The translations under genes and the position numbers were made by a program. From Dehalococcoidia bacterium (GTDB lineage: Bacteria > Chloroflexota > Dehalococcoidia > JACVQG01 > JAHKAY01), in NCBI GenBank assembly GCA_030744635.1, contig JASLQE010000152.1:1-5225 (forward strand): a DNA stretch of 5,225 nt, read 5' to 3'. Below are positions 1-4,145 of the stretch, in pieces; position 1 is the first letter of the stretch, and each line of letters begins with the position of its first letter. Below the pieces are notes generated by a model. It was given only the letters and a program-made list of their open reading frames with translations, did no database searches and was not told where the DNA came from.

Positions 1-487
1 CGGTAACGGCGACAGGCCGGCCCGTCTCCAGGCGGCGGGCGAAGTCCTCCCGCGCGGTAAGCTGCGCCACGGTGAAACGGCGGGTGAGTGCAACCACATC
101 TTCAAGCTTGAACTCTTGGAACCACTCGCTCTGCCAGCGCACCTCGGTACGCTCCTTATCCACCACCTTGAAGAACTGCTTCATGTAGGTATCAGCGTTC
201 TCCAACACCTCCTGGTGGCTCAGCATGGTGCGGGTGTTGGACTGGCCAGAGGGGTCTCCTATCTGGGCGGTCCAGTCGCCGACTATGAGGATTACCTTGT
301 GGCCCATCTCCTGGAACTGGCGCAGCTTGCGCAGCCCCACCACATGGCCCAGGTGGATATCGGAGCGGGAAGGATCAAAGCCCTGTTTGAGGCGCAACGG
401 TTCCCCGTCCTCCAGGAGGCGGTCAAGCTCTTCCTCCACGATGATTTCAGCCACACCACGGTGGAGCAACCGGTGCAGGTCACTCAT
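1..487 (-). CDS. tyrS: Tyrosyl-tRNA synthetase, type 2 (partial, C-terminal part outside window)
   Basis: This class I aminoacyl-tRNA synthetase charges tRNA-Tyr with tyrosine in the cytoplasm. Only the first 162 residues are present; the gene runs off the left edge, so the KMSKS loop and the tRNA-binding C-terminal domain cannot be checked. Visible motifs are GFDPS at residues 36-40, the HIGH-type signature HLGH at 45-48, and DWTAQIGDPSG at 71-81 followed by the conserved TR at 85-86. The form GFDPSRSDIHLGH and the text up to EW (121-122) match the type 2 (TyrZ-like) subfamily rather than the E. coli TyrS type. This is family knowledge, not a search result. The ATG overlaps the ribF stop in an ATGA arrangement (484-487), so translation is probably coupled. 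No strong Shine-Dalgarno sequence is visible upstream. Confidence 0.95.
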   Translation of the reverse strand, partial: MSDLHRLLHRGVAEIIVEEELDRLLEDGEPLRLKQGFDPSRSDIHLGHVVGLRKLRQFQEMGHKVILIVGDWTAQIGDPSGQSNTRTMLSHQEVLENADTYMKQFFKVVDKERTEVRWQSEWFQEFKLEDVVALTRRFTVAQLTAREDFARRLETGRPVAVT

Positions 488-1440
488 GGTGCTTTAATCT
501 TCTCAGTTCCGGGTTCTTTTTCAACGGTCAGGAGGCTGCGGGCCAGTAATATGTCCCGCTCCATTTGGGCGACGAGCTGCGATACGGACTCAAAGCGCTT
601 CTCCTCCCGCAGGCGGGCCACCAGCTTGATGGTGAGTACCTGGCCGTAGAGGTCGCCTTTAAAGTCCAGCAGGAAGGTCTCAACCGTACGTTGCCCGGTA
701 TTGAAGGTGGGCCGGATACCTATATTGGTAACCGAGGAATGCGGGCGCCCCCCCACGATGGCAGAGGTAGCATAGACGCCGTCCGCAGGCAGGGCCTGAT
801 TAGGAGGGAACGATATGTTGGCAGTGGGGAAACCCAGGATCCGACCCCGCTCCTCACCGCCAACCACCTGGCCGCTGAGAGAAAAGTTTCTGCCCAGCAA
901 CCGGCTTACAAGGTCCACATCTCCCTTGCCCAGGGCGGTGCGTATTGCGGTACTGCTGACTACATCCCCGTTTATGGCGGCCTGAGGTACGCGCTCCAGG
1001 GATAGTCCCATGCTTTGGGAAAGGGCGCTCAGGTGGGCGGCGTCCCCCCCGCGACCCCGCCCCAGGGCGAAGTCCGGGCCGATGACCAGCCCCTTCAGAC
1101 GGAGGTAGCGCTGTAGCAGGGAGAGGAATTGCCCCGCATCCAGGGAGGAAAGCTCCTGAGTAAAGGAGACGGCGGCCACCACCTCCATACCCACATCCCT
1201 CAGCAGCTCCAGTCGCTCTTCTATCGGCATAAGGTATGTGACACCGCTCTCCGGGTACAGCACTTGGCGGGGATGATGGACAAAAGTGACCACGCCGGGC
1301 ATGAGCCCGGCAGCCAGTGCCTGGTCCCGAAGATGGCCTAACAGGTGGCGGTGACCCAGATGGACCCCATCAAAAACACCGATAGAGAGGAGTGTATCCC
1401 TCTCTTCCCGATAACGAGTTAGCTCTTCCTCAATTAGCAT
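484..1440 (-). CDS. ribF: Bifunctional riboflavin kinase / FAD synthetase
   Basis: RibF converts riboflavin to FMN and then FAD in the cytoplasm. From the ATG at 1440 it has 318 residues, normal for the family. The N-terminal nucleotidyltransferase domain shows GVFDGVHLGH (21-30), TFVHHP (52-57), GPDFALGRGRGGD (121-133) and SSTAIR (162-167). The C-terminal riboflavin kinase domain shows GFPTAN (203-208), DGVYA (220-224), NIGIRPTF (239-246) and the likely catalytic Glu254 in VETFLLDF. An in-frame TTG at 1473 would add 11 residues (start METRPF). I prefer ATG 1440 because it leaves about 20 residues before the FDGVH motif, as usual for RibF, and because the TTG would sit at the start point of the candidate promoter at 1477-1506. 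Neither start has a good ribosome binding site. The stop TGA overlaps the tyrS ATG. It lies 84 nt downstream of aroF. Confidence 0.95.
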   Translation of the reverse strand: MLIEEELTRYREERDTLLSIGVFDGVHLGHRHLLGHLRDQALAAGLMPGVVTFVHHPRQVLYPESGVTYLMPIEERLELLRDVGMEVVAAVSFTQELSSLDAGQFLSLLQRYLRLKGLVIGPDFALGRGRGGDAAHLSALSQSMGLSLERVPQAAINGDVVSSTAIRTALGKGDVDLVSRLLGRNFSLSGQVVGGEERGRILGFPTANISFPPNQALPADGVYATSAIVGGRPHSSVTNIGIRPTFNTGQRTVETFLLDFKGDLYGQVLTIKLVARLREEKRFESVSQLVAQMERDILLARSLLTVEKEPGTEKIKAP

Positions 1441-1476
1441 GGACAGTACGGCAACAAATGGCCTTGTTTCCAACGA

Positions 1477-1506
1477 ATGTTAGCACGAGGGCACATCTGG
1501 GGTCAA
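1477..1506 (-). promoter_or_regulatory. Candidate sigma70-type promoter for ribF-tyrS
   Basis: On the minus strand TTGACC (1506-1501) is followed after 18 nt by TAACAT (1482-1477). The -35 box matches the consensus at 5 of 6 positions and the -10 box at 4 of 6. Transcription would start near 1470, giving a leader of about 30 nt to the ribF ATG at 1440, similar to the leaders of the two clearer promoters of the window that drive intact genes. It lies in the 84-nt aroF-ribF gap, which shows no terminator, so read-through from the aro genes is also expected. The match is modest and may be chance. Confidence 0.35.
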
Positions 1507-1524
1507 GGTAAGAGAAGAGATGCC

Positions 1525-2562
1525 TTAGCGTGGCGGCGGCACGGCCAGGGTGCGGCCTACCGCTGTGGCCACGGAGCGCACCTGGTCCATAAGGCGCTGG
1601 AAATTATCGAATGTGAGGGACTGCGGGCCATCTTTGAGTGCGGCATCCGGGTTAGGATGGGTCTCCACAATCAGCCCATCCGCCCCCGCGGCCACGGCCG
1701 CCAGGGCGAGGGAGGTGACCAGGTACCACTTGCCGGTGCCATGGGAGGGGTCAGCGATGATGGGCAGGTGGGAGTCCCGCTCTATTATGGGAATGGCCGC
1801 TATGTCCATGGTGTTCCGGGTATAGGTCTCAAAGGTGCGAATGCCTCGCTCGCAGAGAATAAGCTGCCTGTTCCCCTTGGACAGGATATACTCTGCGGCT
1901 AGCAGCCACTCCTGGATGGTGGCCGATATCCCTCTCTTGAGGAGAACTGGTTTCATGCTCTTTCCTGCCTCGTCCAGCAGGACGGAGTTCTGCATGTTAC
2001 GGGCGCCTATTTGCAGGATATCGGCGTAGCCAGCAACGGTATCCACATCTTCAGGGGTGAGGACTTCGGTGACTATGGGCAGTCCGGTCTCCTCACGCGC
2101 CAGGGCCAGAAGTTTGAGGCCCTCTTCGCCCAGTCCCCGGAAAGAGTAAGGGGATGTGGAGGGTTTGTAAGCCCCACCCCGAAGGATGTTGGCCCCGGCC
2201 TCCTTCACGGCCCAGGCTGTGCTCAGTATCTGCTCCTCGCTCTCCACGGCGCAGGGGCCAGCCATGACCACCAGGGCATTGCCGCCAATGGTCACCCCGC
2301 GGACATCCACGATGGTGGCCTGCTCCTGGAACTCCCGGCTGGACAGCTTGTACTGCTTGGATATGGGGACCACATCCTCTACCCCGGGCATCCTCTCCAT
2401 CCATTCCCTGATCTGCGGCTTGGTGGATACCTCTCCCACCACCCCGATGATGGTGCGCTCCACCCCTTGAGAGAGGTGACCGTTCAGGCCCTCTTCCCTG
2501 ATTCGGGAAATCACTCCCTCTATCTGGTCTTCGGTGGCTTCCGCCTTCATAATAACAATCAC
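1525..2562 (-). CDS. aroF: 3-deoxy-7-phosphoheptulonate (DAHP) synthase, type I-beta with N-terminal regulatory domain
   Basis: The enzyme condenses phosphoenolpyruvate and erythrose 4-phosphate to DAHP, the first step of the shikimate pathway. It has 345 residues. Residues 1 to about 70 form a ferredoxin-like/ACT-like domain of the kind that gives tyrosine/phenylalanine feedback control in the Thermotoga maritima enzyme (family knowledge). The TIM barrel follows, with AGPCAVES (101-108), [16 protein letters not shown] (128-143), QIGARNMQN (184-192), KPVLLKRG (204-211), CERGIRTFE (237-245) and DPSHGTG (271-277). Likely metal ligands are Cys104, His274, Glu300 and Asp311, each two positions on from the T. 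maritima ligands. The start is GTG at 2562, with AGAGG seven nt upstream; a second in-frame ATG four codons later is less well placed. It lies 4 nt after aroH, an evident operon partner, and the stop is TAA. Confidence 0.96.
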   Translation of the reverse strand: MIVIMKAEATEDQIEGVISRIREEGLNGHLSQGVERTIIGVVGEVSTKPQIREWMERMPGVEDVVPISKQYKLSSREFQEQATIVDVRGVTIGGNALVVMAGPCAVESEEQILSTAWAVKEAGANILRGGAYKPSTSPYSFRGLGEEGLKLLALAREETGLPIVTEVLTPEDVDTVAGYADILQIGARNMQNSVLLDEAGKSMKPVLLKRGISATIQEWLLAAEYILSKGNRQLILCERGIRTFETYTRNTMDIAAIPIIERDSHLPIIADPSHGTGKWYLVTSLALAAVAAGADGLIVETHPNPDAALKDGPQSLTFDNFQRLMDQVRSVATAVGRTLAVPPPR

Positions 2563-2566
2563 GGTC

Positions 2567-2935
2567 CTACCTCTGTTGCATGTCAGCCCGGAGGCTGGTG
2601 GCCTCCCTCAGATAAACATGCACTATCTCGCTGGCCTTTCGCTCCGTGTTGACCAGCATCAAAATGCGCAGGCACCGGGGCAGCCCATGGGGGACGGCCA
2701 TCTCATGGCCGCATAGCAGGGGCACATGGTCCATACCCATTCGGCGGGCGGCTACCGCCGGGAACTCCGCATTGAGGTCTGGTGTAGTGGTGAAGTAGAT
2801 ATAGGCTATGTCCTCGGCCTTTACCTGGTTGTCCTCCACCAGCTTTTGCAATAGCTCCGTGGTGGCAGAGAGCATCTCCTCTCTATCATTATCCTCAACG
2901 GTGATGGCACCCCTGATTCCCCGGCAACTGAGCAT
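2567..2935 (-). CDS. aroH: Chorismate mutase, AroH type (monofunctional)
   Basis: It rearranges chorismate to prephenate, the branch-point reaction toward tyrosine and phenylalanine. Its 122 residues match the small trimeric Bacillus subtilis AroH class (about 127 residues), not the helical AroQ class. The start reads [10 protein letters not shown] (5-14), with Arg8 equivalent to B. subtilis Arg7. Active-site residues fall at the same or nearly the same numbers as in B. subtilis: Cys75 and Glu78 in CGHEMAV, Arg90 in CLRILM, Tyr108 in HVYLREA, and Arg116. The gene is first in the leftward cluster and 4 nt before the DAHP synthase gene, so the entry step and the branch-point step are co-expressed. 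The ATG at 2935 has only a weak, distant GGGGAT upstream. The stop is TAG, showing that amber works as a normal stop in this genome. Confidence 0.95.
   Translation of the reverse strand: MLSCRGIRGAITVEDNDREEMLSATTELLQKLVEDNQVKAEDIAYIYFTTTPDLNAEFPAVAARRMGMDHVPLLCGHEMAVPHGLPRCLRILMLVNTERKASEIVHVYLREATSLRADMQQR
2570..2574 (-). promoter_or_regulatory. Ribosome binding site of aroF inside the aroH 3' end
   Basis: AGAGG lies 7 nt before the GTG start at 2562 and overlaps the last sense codons of aroH (CAG AGG TAG). This supports the GTG over the ATG at 2550 as start. It also means that ribosomes ending aroH cover the aroF initiation site, so the two are likely translationally coupled. Confidence 0.7.
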
Positions 2936-2973
2936 GTTTGTATGTTATCCCCGATAGAAACGATTAGTACTGA

Positions 2974-3002
2974 AATTTACCCTATCCCTTCCGCTATGTC
3001 AA
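2974..3002 (-). promoter_or_regulatory. Sigma70-type promoter of the aroH-aroF-ribF-tyrS cluster
   Basis: On the minus strand a perfect TTGACA (3002-2997) is followed after 17 nt by TAAATT (2979-2974), which matches TATAAT at 4 of 6 positions. The predicted start is near 2967, leaving a leader of about 31 nt before the aroH ATG. That leader has no room for a T-box or a leader-peptide attenuator. The -35 box directly follows the T-tract of the cytochrome gene terminator. Confidence 0.75.
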
Positions 3003-3048
3003 GAAATAAAAAGGGGCACCGCCCCTGGTGTCCGGGGCGGTGCCCTTT
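3003..3048 (-). terminator. Rho-independent terminator of the cytochrome gene
   Basis: Positions 3014-3025 pair perfectly with 3034-3045 (core GCACCGCCCC / GGGGCGGTGC) around an 8-nt loop. The stem can be extended through a G-T pair and two A-T pairs to 3011 and 3048. Read on the minus strand the hairpin is followed by TTTTTATTTCTT, a typical U-tract. It begins 17 nt after the TAA of the cytochrome frame. In the plus direction only three T follow the stem, so it acts mainly leftward. Confidence 0.9.
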
Positions 3049-3704
3049 GAAATACAGATTATGTTTACTTGAATGCGTCGGCCAGTATTTCCCAACGATG
3101 CTTGGCAGTAGCGGCAGGAAAGTGAACCAGGTGGCACTTCATGCAACTCTTACCACCTATCGCGTCGCTGAACTGCTCTATGGCCTGGCCATTGGGTGGA
3201 TTGGCCGCCACCGCCTGCCCAAGCTGGTCAGTCATCCCCATTACACTGTCGTCCACAAAATATGTGCGGGGAATCTCTTTGCCCGTCTGGTCCTTGTGAC
3301 ACTGCTTGCAGGCGTTCTCCGTCAGGTTATTGAAACTGCCGCTGAAAACCTGGAAGTTCTGGCGGGCGGCATCCACCTGGCCCTGCCAGAGGTCGTTGCG
3401 AACGCCCGCGAAGGCTCCCGCCATAGCCATCATATATTCCGATAGATGCATAGACTCACCTGAGAACGGGTCAGTCAACTCCACGGCCTCGAAGTTAGCC
3501 TGGACCCCGGGAATATCCCCCTCCTGCAGGTCCACCATTATGCCTTCAAAGGGGCCGGCAAGTGCGAACATCTCAAAGGGTATACCGGGGCCGGGGCCGC
3601 GGGTGGGAAAAACTGGTCCAGGGATGCAGGCAGGGGGCCAGCGATATCTATGAGGATCTGTTTCTGGCCCTCAAGAGACGCCTTCTCGCCCTGCAGGGCA
3701 GCCA

Positions 3705-3720
3705 CCTAGTGTAGTGTAGC
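3705..3720 (+). repeat. Left terminal inverted repeat of the insertion
   Basis: CCTAGTGTAGTGTAGC is the exact reverse complement of 3845-3860. It contains the tandem pentamer TGTAG TGTAG at 3710-3719. The match stops at 3721. The outermost bases (CCTAG) may belong to the target rather than to the element. Confidence 0.9.
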
Positions 3721-3859
3721 CTATATATCATTCGCTTTGGCCACCTTCGCGAGGATGCGCTAAATAGCGGCCGTCCAGGTGAAGAGTTTGAGCGCTTTGT
3801 TCAGGAAAGCGTGCACCCTGCCAAACATATGCAACCCCTATTGAGCTACACTACACTAG
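3706..3859. mobile_element. MITE-like insertion with perfect terminal inverted repeats and CTAG at both edges
   Basis: A short insert splits the cytochrome gene. Its ends are exact inverted copies, and CTAG occurs at both outer edges (3706-3709 and 3856-3859). The simplest reading is a 146-bp element (3710-3855) beginning TGTAGTGTAGC and ending GCTACACTACA, flanked by a 4-bp CTAG target duplication. CTAG is palindromic, so the true border is uncertain; a TA duplication fits equally. Net gain is 150 bp, in frame. TGT...ACA ends and CTAG-centred targets recall the IS481 family, but this is only a resemblance. No transposase is encoded, so it would be non-autonomous or an internal-deletion remnant. 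The inside shows high third-position GC on the minus strand, as if derived from coding DNA. Confidence 0.7.
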
Positions 3860-3860
3860 G
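3845..3860 (-). repeat. Right terminal inverted repeat of the insertion
   Basis: GCTACACTACACTAGG pairs with 3705-3720 over all 16 positions, with 124 bp between the two copies. In the cytochrome reading direction it supplies the first in-frame TAG (3858-3856), directly after Thr36. Confidence 0.9.
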
Positions 3861-3974
3861 TCTTCAACTCGTCCACCCGGGGCTGCAGGTCGGTGCCGCA
3901 GGCGGCCACGGTAAGAAGCAAGAGCAACACACCCACACCAAGGGTGCACACGATTACGCCTTTTTTCATACTAT

Positions 3975-3981
3975 CACCTTT
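3975..3981 (-). promoter_or_regulatory. Ribosome binding site of the cytochrome lipoprotein gene
   Basis: AAAGGTG lies 5 nt before the ATG at 3969. It fixes the start of the signal peptide and shows that translation initiation is still intact in this broken gene. Confidence 0.7.
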
Positions 3982-3990
3982 TGTGTCTGT

Positions 3991-4030
3991 GCCTTACGGT
4001 TCATACCGTTAGGCCTAAAGTTTATTAGGC
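3991..4030 (-). promoter_or_regulatory. Nested inverted repeats in the cytochrome leader (possible operator or RNA switch)
   Basis: Positions 3991-4000 pair with 4005-4014 around a TCAT loop with a single T-T mismatch. Positions 4013-4018 (GCCTAA) pair with 4025-4030 (TTAGGC) around a 6-nt loop. The two hairpins share 4013-4014, so they compete, and TTAGGCCTAA at 4009-4018 is itself a perfect 10-bp palindrome. The region lies between the predicted start of transcription (near 4027) and the ribosome binding site. It could be a repressor site or an RNA structure; no known riboswitch class is recognised. Confidence 0.45.
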
Positions 4031-4033
4031 TCA

Positions 4034-4061
4034 CTTATAGCGCATCGCCTGTAAGTGTCAA
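4034..4061 (-). promoter_or_regulatory. Sigma70-type promoter of the cytochrome lipoprotein gene
   Basis: On the minus strand a perfect TTGACA (4061-4056) is followed after 16 nt by TATAAG (4039-4034), which matches TATAAT at 5 of 6 positions. Transcription would start near 4027, giving a leader of about 58 nt. The promoter shows no decay although the gene it drives is broken. It is divergent from the dehydratase promoter at 4080-4108. Confidence 0.75.
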
Positions 4062-4079
4062 CCCCACACGAGTTATGGT

Positions 4080-4108
4080 TTGACAGTCCTGCGGCGGGCT
4101 ATCATAAT
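4080..4108 (+). promoter_or_regulatory. Sigma70-type promoter of the 2-hydroxyacyl-CoA dehydratase gene
   Basis: TTGACA (4080-4085) is followed after 17 nt by CATAAT (4103-4108), 5 of 6 to the -10 consensus. Transcription would start near 4115. This excludes the in-frame ATG at 4107, which lies within the -10 box, and points to the ATG at 4146. Its -35 box is 18 bp from the -35 box of the leftward cytochrome promoter. Confidence 0.75.
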
Positions 4109-4126
4109 GGTTCCCAAAGACTTCTC

Positions 4127-4136
4127 GGGGGAGGAG
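4127..4136 (+). promoter_or_regulatory. Ribosome binding site of the dehydratase gene
   Basis: GGGGGAGGAG contains a strong Shine-Dalgarno core and ends 9 nt before the ATG at 4146. Together with the promoter position it decides the start codon. Confidence 0.7.
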
Positions 4137-4145
4137 AAAGGTTTC

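Larger units (their letters stand above)
3065..3969 (-). pseudogene. Diheme c-type cytochrome lipoprotein, interrupted by a small insertion and a frameshift
   Basis: The 5' end (3969-3859) encodes a lipoprotein signal: Lys2-Lys3, a hydrophobic core, and the lipobox VAAC with Cys23, then 13 residues to Thr36. The frame then meets TAG at the edge of the inserted element. Beyond the element it resumes as VAALQGEKASLEGQKQ, a coiled-coil-like stretch that keeps heptad spacing with DELK if one residue fills the TAG. It continues to FFPPAAPAPVY, where one base is missing (best placed 3578-3600), and then as a 168-residue frame from 3571 to the TAA at 3065. That part has CKQCH (3310-3296) and CMKCH (3145-3131), covalent haem sites in a helical region resembling cytochrome c'-type modules. 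Repaired, the protein would have 251 residues and sit on the outer face of the membrane as an electron carrier. Its exact family and redox partner are not recognised. A sequencing or assembly error could explain the frameshift but not the insertion. Confidence 0.85.

Noticed and set aside
565..1005. Rightward 146-codon frame opposite ribF, and similar antisense frames opposite tyrS, aroF and aroH
   Set aside because: The opposite strand holds recognised enzymes with intact motifs over these spans. The antisense frames show no family features or initiation sites.
1471..1473. TTG as start of ribF
   Set aside because: It would add 11 residues not typical of RibF, has no ribosome binding site, and sits at about the start point of the candidate promoter at 1477-1506.
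2567..2569. Genome-wide recoding of TAG as a sense codon
   Set aside because: aroH ends normally at TAG at its family length, and CAG is used for Gln throughout. Occasional amber suppression is not excluded, but general recoding is.
3705..3860. Invertible DNA switch flanked by 16-bp inverted repeats
   Set aside because: The inverted ends themselves carry TAG in the cytochrome frame, so turning the segment over would not restore an open frame, and no promoter-like sequence is seen inside. A nearby invertase is not visible either.
3811..4083. Rightward frame of 90 codons starting at GTG 3811
   Set aside because: It runs antisense through the signal-peptide region and the cytochrome promoter, has no ribosome binding site, and is rich in His and low-complexity residues. 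It is best explained as a shadow of the cytochrome gene and the insert.
4107..4109. Upstream ATG as start of the dehydratase gene
   Set aside because: It overlaps the predicted -10 box CATAAT (4103-4108) and lacks a Shine-Dalgarno sequence, whereas ATG 4146 has GGGGGAGGAG 9 nt upstream and gives a normal family N-terminus.
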